Source of the DNA: Nitratireductor mangrovi
GTDB taxonomy: Bacteria > Pseudomonadota > Alphaproteobacteria > Rhizobiales > Rhizobiaceae
NCBI RefSeq assembly: GCF_007922615.2
Contig: NZ_CP042301.2
Span: 2,170,001-2,234,000 of the forward strand
Length of the DNA: 64,000 nucleotides
Direction: 5' to 3'
The notes beneath the pieces were generated by a model that was given only the letters and a program-made list of their open reading frames with translations, made no database searches and had not been told where the DNA came from. The translations under genes and the position numbers were made by a program. Below, piece after piece: positions 29,303 through 37,712 of this stretch (the first letter of the stretch is position 1; each line of letters opens with the position of its first letter).

Positions 29303-29725
29303 TCAGGAAGTACGGCGGCCGCCCTGGCCAGACACGACCTCGCCGTCCTCCTTGGTGAACGCTCCGATATCGGCGTTCGGCAGAAGCTCGAGCACGCGTT
29401 CCGACGGCCGGCACAGCGCCGCGCCCTTCTCTGTCAGGACGATAGGCCGGTTGATCAGGATCGGATGCGCCATCATGAATTCGACCAGTTCGTCGTCGCT
29501 CCAGCGATCTTCGCCGAGGCCGAGTTCATGATAGGGCGTGCCCTTCTCGCGCAGGAGTTCGCGCGGCGAAATCCCCATCGCCGCGATCAGTTCGACCAGC
29601 TTTTCGCGCGAGGGCGGGGTCTTCAGATATTCGATCACCTCGGGCTCCTCGCCCGCTTGCCGGATCATCGCCAGCGTGTTGCGCGAAGTCCCGCATTTGG
29701 GATTGTGGTAGATGGTGATCGTCAT
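29303..29725 (-). CDS. arsC: Arsenate reductase, glutaredoxin-coupled type
   Basis: The 140-residue protein begins MTITIYHNPKCGTSRNTLAM, with the catalytic Cys11 of the ArsC/Spx thioredoxin-fold family, and has the LINRPIVLTEKGAALCRPSE stretch that carries the conserved Arg residues. It reduces arsenate to arsenite using glutathione and glutaredoxin. The ATG at 29725 overlaps the aqpS stop (ATGA), so it is coupled to the channel gene. The open frame upstream belongs to another reading of aqpS. A second, unrelated arsenate reductase lies in the same operon. Confidence 0.93.
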   Translation of the reverse strand: MTITIYHNPKCGTSRNTLAMIRQAGEEPEVIEYLKTPPSREKLVELIAAMGISPRELLREKGTPYHELGLGEDRWSDDELVEFMMAHPILINRPIVLTEKGAALCRPSERVLELLPNADIGAFTKEDGEVVSGQGGRRTS

Positions 29726-30426
29726 TCGGCTGCCTCGTAGCGTTGATCGTTGGCCGCATTTTTCGGGCTTTTCACCGCCGCGAGCAACCACCCAGCCAGC
29801 GCGACGGCCAGCGCGGCCCCGGCCATTTCGGCAATGATGAAGCCCGGAAGGTCGGCCGGCCGGATCCCGGAAAAGGTGTCCGAGAAGGCGCGTGCGATCG
29901 CCACCGCCGGGTTGGCGAATGAGGTCGAGGCGGTGAACCAATAGGCGGCGGTGATATAGAGCCCAACCAGCCAGGGTATGGCGTCCGGCCGGTGGCGCAA
30001 CCCGGCCAGGATCGTGAACACCAGCCCGAAGGCCGCGACCAGTTCGGCGAACCATTGCCCCGGCCCGGTGCGCACGGTTGCCGCGAACTGCAGGATCGGC
30101 AGTTCGAACATGGCATGCGCGGCGAACGAACCGACGATGCCGCCGACGATTTGCGCCGCGACATAGGCCATCGCCGCGCCGGCGGCGATCTCGCGCTTCA
30201 GCGCGAAGGCAAAACTCACCGCCGGGTTGAAATGCGCGCCGGAGACCGGCCCGAGGATGGTGATCAGCACCACTAGGATGGCGCCGGTGGGGATCGTGTT
30301 GCCGAGCAGCGCCAGCGCCACGTCGTCGGTCAGCTTGTCGGCCATGATGCCGGAGCCGACCACGGTCGCGACCAGAAGCCCGGTGCCCAGCGCCTCTGCG
30401 GCCAGCCGGCGCGACAGATCGCTCAT
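29722..30426 (-). CDS. aqpS: Aquaglyceroporin AqpS, arsenite channel
   Basis: The 234-residue protein has six helices and both channel-lining NPA boxes, HFNPAVSF and SFANPAVAIAR. In Sinorhizobium the AqpS channel lets arsenite leave down its gradient after ArsC reduces arsenate, replacing an active pump. The gene lies between the two arsenate reductases and is coupled to the downstream one by ATGA, and it follows the upstream one by 7 bases. This order supports a role in arsenite exit rather than glycerol uptake. Confidence 0.93.
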   Translation of the reverse strand: MSDLSRRLAAEALGTGLLVATVVGSGIMADKLTDDVALALLGNTIPTGAILVVLITILGPVSGAHFNPAVSFAFALKREIAAGAAMAYVAAQIVGGIVGSFAAHAMFELPILQFAATVRTGPGQWFAELVAAFGLVFTILAGLRHRPDAIPWLVGLYITAAYWFTASTSFANPAVAIARAFSDTFSGIRPADLPGFIIAEMAGAALAVALAGWLLAAVKSPKNAANDQRYEAAE

Positions 30427-30433
30427 CGCGCCC

Positions 30434-30943
30434 TCACCCCGCCTCGCGCTTTTCCCGGCCGATGTCGTCGAGCCGCTTCTGCAGCGTCAGCTGGTCGATC
30501 GAGGCCAGCGGCAGGCTGGTGAACACCGAGATGCGATTGGAAAGCATGCGGTAGGTATCGGCGAAGGCGAAGTGTTTCTCCGCCTCGGTCCCCTCGACGG
30601 CGGCCGGGTCCGGCACGCCCCAATGGGCCGACATCGGCTGCCCCGGCCAGACCGGGCAGGCCTCCGCGGCCGCGTTGTCGCAGACGGTGAACACGAAATC
30701 GAGTTCGGGTGCGCCGGGAGCCGCGAATTCCTCCCAGTTCTTCGAGCGCGCGAAGCCGGTATCGTGGTTCATCGTCTTCAGCAATTGCAGCGTGAAGGGA
30801 TGCACCTCGCCCTTGGGCTGCGACCCGGCCGAAAAGCCGTTGAAGCGGCCGGCCCCGACGCGGTTGATGATCGCCTCGGCGATGATCGAGCGCGCCGAAT
30901 TTCCGGTGCACAGGAAAAGCACGTTGTAGATCTTGTCGGTCAT
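30434..30943 (-). CDS. arsC: Arsenate reductase, low-molecular-weight phosphatase type
   Basis: The 169-residue protein has the phosphatase loop LFLCTGNSARS (Cys12 to Arg18, CX5R) and the distal VCDNAAAEACPVWPG segment, which supplies the two further Cys of the redox relay in thioredoxin-linked ArsC proteins. It reduces arsenate to arsenite. The extension beyond about residue 130 (FADTYRMLSNRISVF) is typical of proteobacterial members. It lies 43 bases after the second arsR and starts the structural part of the operon. Confidence 0.9.
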   Translation of the reverse strand: MTDKIYNVLFLCTGNSARSIIAEAIINRVGAGRFNGFSAGSQPKGEVHPFTLQLLKTMNHDTGFARSKNWEEFAAPGAPELDFVFTVCDNAAAEACPVWPGQPMSAHWGVPDPAAVEGTEAEKHFAFADTYRMLSNRISVFTSLPLASIDQLTLQKRLDDIGREKREAG

Positions 30944-30986
30944 TGCCTGCCGCCTCCCTCGCGGCCGTTTCGGTTGCGCCCCGGGC

Positions 30987-31316
30987 TTAGCGGCAGGTCG
31001 CCGCCTCGATCGCCGGGCGGCAAAGCTCCGGCCTACCGTTGCAGCAATCTTCCATCAGATAGGCGAGCAGGTCGCGAAATCCGGTCATGTCGGCCGAATA
31101 GCGCACGCTGCGCCCGTCGCGCCGCGCCGCGATCAACCCCGCCTGCGCCAGCACCTTCAGATGCGCCGACATCGTGTTCTGCACCGCGCCGAGCCGGTCG
31201 GCGATGTCGCCCGCCGGTACCCCTTCCGGACCGGCCCGCACCAGCAGCCGGAAAACGTCGAGCCGGGTCTCCTGACCGAGTGCTGCAAGCGCGTCGAGGG
31301 CTTCGTTCTTGATCAT
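30987..31316 (-). CDS. arsR: ArsR-family repressor (second copy)
   Basis: The 109-residue protein has AALGQETRLDVFRLLVRAG and the recognition helix in QNTMSAHLKVLAQAGLI. Metal-binding Cys are likely those of the C-terminal MEDCCNGRPELC stretch; none lies in the recognition helix, unlike the first ArsR. It heads the operon arsR - arsC - aqpS - arsC. Directly upstream, ATATC at 31317-31321 and GATAT at 31332-31336 form an inverted repeat with a 10-base spacer, a possible operator that would overlap the promoter. Confidence 0.9.
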   Translation of the reverse strand: MIKNEALDALAALGQETRLDVFRLLVRAGPEGVPAGDIADRLGAVQNTMSAHLKVLAQAGLIAARRDGRSVRYSADMTGFRDLLAYLMEDCCNGRPELCRPAIEAATCR

Positions 31317-31450
31317 ATATCTATAATTCTGGATATCTGGATTTTATGTATAGAGGAGCGGCCGGCCGTTGGCAAGCCCATGCGCGGCGCCAAAAGATCT
31401 CACCCGTCGCCGCCCCTGACCGGGCACCCGCCGAAGGCACTTGACTCCTT

Positions 31451-31481
31451 CTCATATCAGAGAAATTATCCCTTATATGAG
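31451..31481. promoter_or_regulatory. Inverted repeat overlapping the start of the XRE-cupin gene
   Basis: CTCATAT (31451-31457) and ATATGAG (31475-31481) are perfect arms with a 17-base AT-rich spacer. The right arm includes the ATG at 31477. Binding of the XRE protein here would block its own translation start and transcription, so autoregulation is plausible. Confidence 0.5.
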
Positions 31482-32043
31482 CGAACTCATTCTCGAAACC
31501 GCCGACCGCCGCCTTGCCGAGCGTTTGCGCACCCTGCGCGGCGAAAACGGCTGGTCGCTGGACGAACTCGCCGCCCGCGCCGGGGTCAGCCGCGCCACGC
31601 TGTCGCGGCTGGAAAACGCCGAGGTCAGCCCCACGGCGCACGTCCTCGGCCGCCTCTGCTCGGTCTACGGCCTGCAGATGTCACGCCTGATGATGATGGT
31701 CGAGGCCGGCTTCGCGCCGCTGCGCCGCGCCGGCGAGCAGCCGCTCTGGAGCGACCCCGAGACCGGCTTTCGCCGCCGCGTCGTGTCGCCGCCTTCCGGG
31801 GCGCTCGCCGGCGAGGTCATCGAGGGTGATATCCCGGCCGCCACCTCGATCCGCTACGACCATCCCTCGCGCCCCGGACTCGAGCATCACCTGGTTTTGC
31901 TCGATGGCTGCCTTCGCGTCACCGTCGACGAGGCGGCGCACGACCTTGGCCCCGGCGACTGCCTGCGCTACCGGCTCGCCGGCCCGAGCGAATTTGCCAC
32001 CCCTGAGCGCTCGGGCGCTCGCTATCTGCTTTTCATGGTGTGA
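31477..32043 (+). CDS. XRE-family regulator with C-terminal cupin domain
   Basis: The 188-residue protein has an N-terminal XRE helix-turn-helix (LRGENGWSLDELAARAGVSR) and a C-terminal cupin with HHLVLLDGCLRV and LGPGDCLRYRL. This architecture is common in repressors that sense small metabolites such as polyamines, amino acids or sugars. ATG at 31477 is chosen because an inverted repeat spans it and the domain starts close by. The stop overlaps a GTG of the acetyltransferase gene, so the two likely form an operon; the regulator may respond to the enzyme's substrate. Confidence 0.85.
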   Translation: MSELILETADRRLAERLRTLRGENGWSLDELAARAGVSRATLSRLENAEVSPTAHVLGRLCSVYGLQMSRLMMMVEAGFAPLRRAGEQPLWSDPETGFRRRVVSPPSGALAGEVIEGDIPAATSIRYDHPSRPGLEHHLVLLDGCLRVTVDEAAHDLGPGDCLRYRLAGPSEFATPERSGARYLLFMV

Positions 32044-32045
32044 GA

Positions 32046-32582
32046 ATGGACGATCAGACGGCACCCCTCATCGTCGCACTCTCCGCCCCCGAACTGGAGA
32101 CGCGCCTGAACGAATTCGCTGCCCTGCTGCATGCTTGCGTCCATGCCGGCGCCTCGATCAACTTCGTCCTGCCGTTCCCGCTCCACGAGGCCGAAACCTT
32201 CTGGCGCGCGAAGGTGTTGCCTGGCCTGCGCGCCGGCACCCGCATCCTTTTCGCCGCCGAGGCCGGCGGCCGGCTGGCTGGCTCTGTCCAGCTCGACTGC
32301 GACACGCCGCCCAACCAGCCCCACCGCGCCGAGGTGTCGAAGCTGATGGTGCATCCGGATTTCCGCCGCCGCGGCATCGCGCGCGCCCTGATGGCAGCGC
32401 TCGAGCGCCGCGCCGGCGACCTCGGCCGCAGCCTGATCACGCTCGACACCCGCACCGGCGACATGGCCGAGCCGCTCTATGCATCGCTCGGCTATGTCAC
32501 CGCGGGCACCATCCCCGGCTATTGCCGCGACCCGTCCGCCGACCGGCTGGACGCAACGACGATCATGTACAAGGCGCGCTGA
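32046..32582 (+). CDS. GNAT family N-acetyltransferase
   Basis: The 178-residue protein shows the GNAT acetyl-CoA site, VSKLMVHPDFRRRGIARALM, and a final YASLGYVTAGTIPGYCRDP segment. The substrate is unknown; the surrounding arsenic and regulator genes do not fix it. It follows the XRE-cupin gene directly (ATG at 32046; a GTG at 32040 overlaps the previous stop). The pair may be a self-contained sensing and detoxification module. The next 289 bases downstream show no gene. Confidence 0.87.
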   Translation: MDDQTAPLIVALSAPELETRLNEFAALLHACVHAGASINFVLPFPLHEAETFWRAKVLPGLRAGTRILFAAEAGGRLAGSVQLDCDTPPNQPHRAEVSKLMVHPDFRRRGIARALMAALERRAGDLGRSLITLDTRTGDMAEPLYASLGYVTAGTIPGYCRDPSADRLDATTIMYKAR

Positions 32583-32871
32583 CCGGGTTACGCAGACTGC
32601 GCGAACGACGGCACGCTGTCGCCCGCCGCGACCGGCGGCCTCAGATGATTTGACCTAGGTTTGTAGGGTGCGGGCCCACTTCGCCCCACCTCCACGCATA
32701 TCGTAACCCGTCACTCTCGATGCCGCGACAAACGTCGCCGCGAACAATGTGGCACCGGGAACGGCGCGGGACGCCGACGGTAGTTTGGGACGCGACTGGC
32801 ACTCAGTTGTCGCCCTCAACCTGAGATGATAAGCGGTTTCCCGCCCTCGCGCGTCTAAGGAGGCATCGCCC

Positions 32872-34035
32872 ATGAGGAAATTCGGCTTATTCGCGGCCTT
32901 CGTGCTGCTGCTCACCCTTCCTGCTTCAGCCGATGATTTGCTGAAGAGAGGGTCGCGGGGCGAAGCGGTCGCGGAATTGCAAGCCCAACTCCGAGCGTGG
33001 AACCTGCCGGTCGATCCAGACGGGGTTTTCGGCCCCCGGACAGAAACCGCCATCCGGGCTTTCCAGCGCGAGAACTTCCTGCCCGTTGATGGGGTCGTCG
33101 GCCCCAGGACCCGCGCCGTACTGGCATTCAACCTGCGCGTTGGTGGTCCTTCATTCGGCCCGCTCGGTGGCAGCGCCAACATCGGAATAGGCCACAAGGC
33201 CCTCCAGCAGCAGTTGCAAGCGAACAACACCATCGCCATCGGCACGGTCGCGGCGCAGTACGCGGTCGCGCTGGCCGACAGCACCATTGCCGGCGTCAAA
33301 GCGGCGCGCTTCATGCGAGAGGGCACCGGAGCCACCGCCTACGGCTTTCGTGCTTTGGAGCACAGCGCCAAAGCGGGCAACAACACCGCGATCGGCGACA
33401 GCGCCCTTTGGCACTCGCAGGGCACGGGCAACACCGTCGGCGGTTACGTTGCTGCGGAGGGTATGAGCCGGGGCGATGAGAACGTCATCTTCGGGCGTGC
33501 CGCCGCGAGATATCGCGACAATGGCGACCATCTGATCCTGATAGGTAATCGGGCCGGCGCGATCACGTCGAATGCCGACCGAACCAACCTGATCGACGCG
33601 AACCCGGAAGACGACGTTGGCGGCGCAATTGCCGGGGATCGCCTCGTCGGTATCGGGCACCAGGCGCTTGAGGAGTTCCTTGGCAGCGACGTGCTGGCGG
33701 CGGGTCATCGCGCCGGCCGGTCCCTGATAGGGGAGGCCGGAGCGCCGCTGCGCAGCGTTTTTCTCGGACCAGACGCCGGCCACACCGAACGGCAGAAACC
33801 GGACGCGGCCAACTCGACTGCCGTAGGTGCTGATTCATGGACGGACGCCAACAACCAGATATCGCTTGGCAACGAGGATGTGTTGCAGGTCAGGACGTGG
33901 GGTGTCTTCACCTTTTCCAGGGCTTACCCGGCGAGTGGTGAGGGTGTGCCGCCGGGTTCCCTTTTCAAGGGCGACGACGGCAAACTCCGCTTCAAGGCGG
34001 ATGACGGTTCGGTTGTTTCCTTCTCCGGCGAATAG
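32872..34035 (+). CDS. Secreted peptidoglycan-binding protein with Gly/Ala/Asn-rich repeat domain
   Basis: The 387-residue protein has a signal peptide (cleavage after LPASA) and a peptidoglycan-binding domain 1 at about residues 23-85 (GSRGEAVAELQAQLRAWNLP, FGPRTETAIRAFQ). From about 95 to 330 there are irregular repeats of the type NTAIGDSAL, NTVGGYVAAEG, NVIFGRAAAR, LILIGNRAG, NSTAVGADS and NQISLGNED. These resemble the beta-roll heads of trimeric adhesins and phage tail spikes. The C-terminal tail LFKGDDGKLRFKADDGSVV also resembles tail-fibre ends. The combination suggests a cell-wall-anchored beta-structured protein; no enzymatic residues are seen. It stands alone. Confidence 0.75.
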   Translation: MRKFGLFAAFVLLLTLPASADDLLKRGSRGEAVAELQAQLRAWNLPVDPDGVFGPRTETAIRAFQRENFLPVDGVVGPRTRAVLAFNLRVGGPSFGPLGGSANIGIGHKALQQQLQANNTIAIGTVAAQYAVALADSTIAGVKAARFMREGTGATAYGFRALEHSAKAGNNTAIGDSALWHSQGTGNTVGGYVAAEGMSRGDENVIFGRAAARYRDNGDHLILIGNRAGAITSNADRTNLIDANPEDDVGGAIAGDRLVGIGHQALEEFLGSDVLAAGHRAGRSLIGEAGAPLRSVFLGPDAGHTERQKPDAANSTAVGADSWTDANNQISLGNEDVLQVRTWGVFTFSRAYPASGEGVPPGSLFKGDDGKLRFKADDGSVVSFSGE

Positions 34036-34237
34036 AACGTCCTGGAAGCTTCTCTGGCGTTCCTCCTCGTCACTCTCTCCGCACATCGCGCGTCGCGATG
34101 ATCGGCCATCTACGACCTGTCGCTCGCGCATTGCGCTTCGCGACCGGCATACGCCATACGAGCGCACGTGCCGTCGTTGATTTGCGACCCCGTGAGGTGG
34201 CGGCGCCTGCCGCCACCGCTTGGCCGGGAGCCCGTCA

Positions 34238-34723
34238 CTAGTCGGGCAACGGTCCGAACACCTCCTGCCCGTAGCGGCTCGCCGACGCGGCAAGCTTTTT
34301 CAGGTCGGGCGTGGCAACCTCGAGTGTCGCGCCGTCCGCGATCGGCACGCTGTTTTCGGCGATGAAGTCCGAAAAACGCCCGCCGACGGTGATCAGCACC
34401 AGCCTGGTGGGCGTGGCGCTCGTCACACGGAAACCATGCGGCACGTGGCGGGGCCCGAACGCGAACCCGCCGGAGCCGACCCTGAACCGGGTGTCGCCCA
34501 CGATCGCTTCGATCTCGCCGTCGATCACGTGGAACCACTCGTCTTCCTCATGATGCACGTGCCAGGGCGAGCTTTCACCCGGCGGCAGGTGCAACTCGAC
34601 GGCGTGCAGGCCGCCGGTATCGGTTCCGTTCCCCATGATGCGAGCGGTGAAGGAAAGGAATTGCCTCGGCTGCGCAACCGGTGCGAAGACCGGCGCAGCC
34701 GGGACCGTTTCCCGGATTGTCAT
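34238..34723 (-). CDS. Cupin domain protein
   Basis: The 161-residue single-domain cupin has motif 1 SSPWHVHHEEDEWFHVIDGE, with His, His, Glu and His metal ligands, and motif 2 GFAFGPRHVPHGFRV. Proteins of this shape are dioxygenases, isomerases or binding proteins; the substrate is not clear. ATG at 34723 is used because GGAG lies upstream at good spacing. It diverges from a TetR gene across 92 bases, so TetR control by a small molecule is likely. Confidence 0.82.
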   Translation of the reverse strand: MTIRETVPAAPVFAPVAQPRQFLSFTARIMGNGTDTGGLHAVELHLPPGESSPWHVHHEEDEWFHVIDGEIEAIVGDTRFRVGSGGFAFGPRHVPHGFRVTSATPTRLVLITVGGRFSDFIAENSVPIADGATLEVATPDLKKLAASASRYGQEVFGPLPD

Positions 34724-34815
34724 GTGAATCTCCATCTTTACGCCAACGGCATGATCGCCTAAATTGGTGATAAACTTATTTCATGAAAATTTCTTCTCGT
34801 CAATAAGGAGAATGC

Positions 34816-35424
34816 ATGGCCCGCACCTATCGCAAATCCCGGCGCGCCGAAGCGCAGGACGAGACGCGCGCGAGGATCGTGCAGGCAACGATGGAGCTGC
34901 ATGTCGAACAGGGCGTCGCCACAACCTCGTTTCCCGAGGTGGCGGCGCGGGCAGGTGTCGGGGCGGCTACGGTCTACAGACATTTTCCGACCATGGATCT
35001 GCTCGTCGAGGCTTGCGGCACGCACTTCTGGCAACTTATCGACCCGCCGACCGCGGAACGCGCGGTGACGGCCTTCGCGGGGCTTGAATCGCGCGCCGAG
35101 CGGCTTGGGCGTCTCGTCGACGAACTCGATTCATTCTACGCCCGCGCGCAAGCGCCATTGTGGAGCGCCGTCAGGGATCAGGACAGGGTCGCCCCCCTCG
35201 CCCGGTTCCTTGCCGAGGTCGGAGACGGCGTCGGCGCGTTGGTCGCAGAGGCGTTGCGAACGGAGCGGGAGTCGGAACCGGCAAGGATCGCGTCGGCACT
35301 CCTCGACTTCACGGTCTGGCGCAGCCTGTCGGGAAGCGGCATTGACCCGTCGCAGCGCAAGGCCATCCTTTTGGCGATCGTGGAAGCAGCGCTCGGGCAA
35401 GAAGGCGACCGGCAGGAGACCTGA
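34816..35424 (+). CDS. TetR-family regulator divergent from the cupin gene
   Basis: The 202-residue protein has an N-terminal TetR helix-turn-helix (TTSFPEVAARAGVGAATVYR, then HFPTMDLLVEA) and an all-helical ligand domain with no obvious relatives. It starts at an ATG behind AAGGAG. It most likely represses the divergent cupin gene and itself through sites in the AT-rich 34736-34815 gap, where no perfect palindrome is obvious. Confidence 0.87.
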   Translation: MARTYRKSRRAEAQDETRARIVQATMELHVEQGVATTSFPEVAARAGVGAATVYRHFPTMDLLVEACGTHFWQLIDPPTAERAVTAFAGLESRAERLGRLVDELDSFYARAQAPLWSAVRDQDRVAPLARFLAEVGDGVGALVAEALRTERESEPARIASALLDFTVWRSLSGSGIDPSQRKAILLAIVEAALGQEGDRQET

Positions 35425-35576
35425 CGGGTGTGCCGCGGACCGCGGGGCCCACTGCGACCAGCCCTGCAATCGGCGTAAGAGCCCTCAGGACCGGCGATGG
35501 GAACCCATTAGTTGAGTTGAAAGGGATTACGACTGGTGGTGTGCGCAGTCTCGGGCGAACCTGTCTCTGGGCCGGA

Positions 35577-35757
35577 TTTCCCTGTTTACAGGGAATTTAC
35601 AGGGAAAATCGCCTCTTTTCGCACTCTCCAGGCGAATTCTGCCGCGAATTGATACGCAATTGCAATAGCTTGGAGCCGATTTCCCTGCTCGACCGGAACA
35701 GGGAATAACAGGGCGCCAATCAGGGAAGCATTGCGGCTTGAACAGGGAATTGCAGCG
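35577..35757. repeat. Cluster of CAGGGA/TCCCTG repeats in a 533-base gene-free stretch
   Basis: Between 35425 and 35958 no gene is evident. The stretch holds short repeats: TTCCCTG at about 35578 and 35680, and CAGGGA at about 35590, 35602, 35698, 35707 (as CAGGGC), 35718 and 35741. Spacing is irregular and the units are only 6-8 bases. The base composition is lower in GC than the flanks. The cluster marks the left edge of the accessory region and may be a decayed binding array or mobile-element end. Confidence 0.55.
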
Positions 35758-35958
35758 CCGGAACAGGTAGCCGCACAAAGTCGCAGACACGGGGCACCGT
35801 CACCAAAGCTTGATTGTGAATTCCGGGCATGGGTGCTGATGGCGCCTTGCGATTGGAACAAATCGGGCACATCATTTCATCAGATTCGGGTCATCAGGGC
35901 CCGGATGTAACCAGGTGGGAGGAGCAACAACGGATGAAACGCTTCAAGGAACACTCAA

Positions 35959-37281
35959 ATGTCCAACGACACCAAATTGGAGTGCGAGTACCGTCGGCTC
36001 GATGAGCTGACCCCATACCCCAAGAACGCGCGCACGCATTCGAAGAAGCAGCTGCGCCAGATCGCCGAAAGTATCGAACGCTTCGGCTTCACCAACCCCA
36101 TCCTCATCGACGGTTCGAACACGATCCTGGCCGGGCACGGCCGGGTGGAAGCTGCGCGCCTGCTCGGGCTCGCCGAGGTGCCCTGCGTTCGGCTTGATCA
36201 TATGAGTGCGGCCGAGAAACGGGCCTATGTGCTGGCCGACAACAAGCTGGCGCTGAATGCCGGCTGGGACGAGGGGATCCTGGCGGAGGAGCTGAAGGAA
36301 CTGCTTGCCGTCGATCTCGACTTCGATATCGGTCTCACCGGCTTCACGATCGCCGAGATCGACAGCCTGGTGGACGGGCTGGAGCCTGAGGAGCCGGGCG
36401 CCCCGGAAGAGGACCGGCTGCCTGAAGATGACGGAGAAGCCCGCTGCAGGCTTGGCGACATCTGGCAACTGGGTCCGCACCGGCTAATCTGCGGCTCGTC
36501 ACTCAATGGCGAGACGGTGGCGGCGTTGATGGGTGGTGAGAAGGCGAGGATGGTCTTCACCGATCCACCCTACAACGTGCCGATCGATGGCCATGTCGGC
36601 GGCTCGGGCAAGGTGAAGCACCGCGAGTTCGCCATGGCCTCGGGCGAGATGACCAAGGCTGAGTTCATCTCTTTCCTGAGAACGGCCTTCCAGAACCTCG
36701 CCGCCTTCAGCCTCAACGGCTCCATCCACTTCATCTGCATGGACTGGCGCCACATGGACGAGGTGCTGAAGGCTGGCGAAGGCGTCTATGCCGAGTTGAA
36801 GAACCTGATCGTGTGGGTGAAGGACAATGGCGGCATGGGCACCTTCTACCGTTCCCGCCATGAGTTGATCTTTGCCTTCAAGAACGGCACCGCTCCCCAC
36901 ATCAACAGCTTTGAGCTTGGCCAGCACGGCCGCTACCGGACCAATGTCTGGCAGTATAGGGGCGTCAACACGCTGAAGACGGGCCGCATGGATGAACTCC
37001 AGCTTCATCCGACGGTGAAGCCGGTGCAGATGATCGCCGATGCCATCAAGGACTGCTCGGGCCGCGGCGACATCGTGCTCGACCTGTTCGGCGGTTCGGG
37101 CTCCACGATGATTGCCGCTCACAAGACCGGCCGGCGCGGCTATCTGGTCGAACTCGATCCCGTCTATTGCGACCGTATCATCCGCCGCTGGGAGGCCTAT
37201 GCCAAGGACGAGGCGGAACTGATCGCCTGCGGCATCGAACAGCCTCCTGACGCTGCGCCGCATAGGGAGGCGGCGGAATGA
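35959..37281 (+). CDS. ParB-like nuclease domain fused to a DNA adenine/cytosine-N4 methyltransferase
   Basis: The 440-residue protein starts with a ParB/Srx-like domain (PYPKNARTHSKKQLRQIAES, ILAGHGRVEAARLLG, ADNKLALNAGWD; residues about 10-110). After a short acidic linker comes a DNA methyltransferase with the catalytic DPPYNVP (about residue 200) before the AdoMet motif DLFGGSGSTMIAA (about 375). The DPPY-first order places it in the beta group of amino-methyltransferases. No partner restriction enzyme is present. Such fusions are typical of alphaproteobacterial prophages and islands. The stop overlaps the next gene (ATGA). Confidence 0.9.
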   Translation: MSNDTKLECEYRRLDELTPYPKNARTHSKKQLRQIAESIERFGFTNPILIDGSNTILAGHGRVEAARLLGLAEVPCVRLDHMSAAEKRAYVLADNKLALNAGWDEGILAEELKELLAVDLDFDIGLTGFTIAEIDSLVDGLEPEEPGAPEEDRLPEDDGEARCRLGDIWQLGPHRLICGSSLNGETVAALMGGEKARMVFTDPPYNVPIDGHVGGSGKVKHREFAMASGEMTKAEFISFLRTAFQNLAAFSLNGSIHFICMDWRHMDEVLKAGEGVYAELKNLIVWVKDNGGMGTFYRSRHELIFAFKNGTAPHINSFELGQHGRYRTNVWQYRGVNTLKTGRMDELQLHPTVKPVQMIADAIKDCSGRGDIVLDLFGGSGSTMIAAHKTGRRGYLVELDPVYCDRIIRRWEAYAKDEAELIACGIEQPPDAAPHREAAE

Positions 37282-37712
37282 CGGAGGCTGCAAAACCCGA
37301 AGAGGACGGAGAAGCTGCCGCTTCCTCTCCCGGCTACGAGGTCGGCTACGGCAAGCCGCCGAAGTCGACCCGCTTCACCAAGGGCCGGTCCGGCAATCCG
37401 AAGGGGCGTCCGAAAGGATCGAAGTCGGCGAAGTCGCTGCTCGAGCAGGCACTGTCGGCGCCGGTCACCATCAACGAGGGCGGTGCCACGCGCGTGATCG
37501 AGCAGCGCATGGCGCTGTTCAAGTCGCTGGTGGCCCGCGCCATCAAGGGCGACGCGCGGGCAGCCGCCCTGGTGGTCAAGCTGATGGAGCAGTTCGACCG
37601 CAATGCGCCTGACGAAAAGCATGAGCCGATTACCGTCATCGAGCGGCGCATCGTGCGGCCTGGCGATCCCGGCACCTCCCAGGCTCGGCGAAACGAGGGA
37701 GGCAGGCAATGA
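37278..37712 (+). CDS. DUF5681 protein, first of two
   Basis: The 144-residue protein has the DUF5681 hallmark YEVGYGKPPKSTRF followed by SGNPKGRPKGSK, a basic Gly/Pro/Lys patch that could bind nucleic acid, then a helical region (LFKSLVARAIKGDARAAALV). Its function is unknown. It is coupled to the methylase by ATGA and to the next DUF5681 gene by ATGA, so the three form one translation unit. In other alphaproteobacteria such proteins occur beside phage-type genes. Confidence 0.82.
   Translation: MTEAAKPEEDGEAAASSPGYEVGYGKPPKSTRFTKGRSGNPKGRPKGSKSAKSLLEQALSAPVTINEGGATRVIEQRMALFKSLVARAIKGDARAAALVVKLMEQFDRNAPDEKHEPITVIERRIVRPGDPGTSQARRNEGGRQ

Noticed and set aside
34736..34815. TetR operator in the cupin/tetR gap
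   Set aside because: The gap is AT-rich with an internal TTCATGAA, but no convincing palindrome of operator size was found.
35577..35757. CRISPR array in the CAGGGA cluster
   Set aside because: Units are 6-8 bases with irregular spacing and occur on both strands; no cas gene is near.
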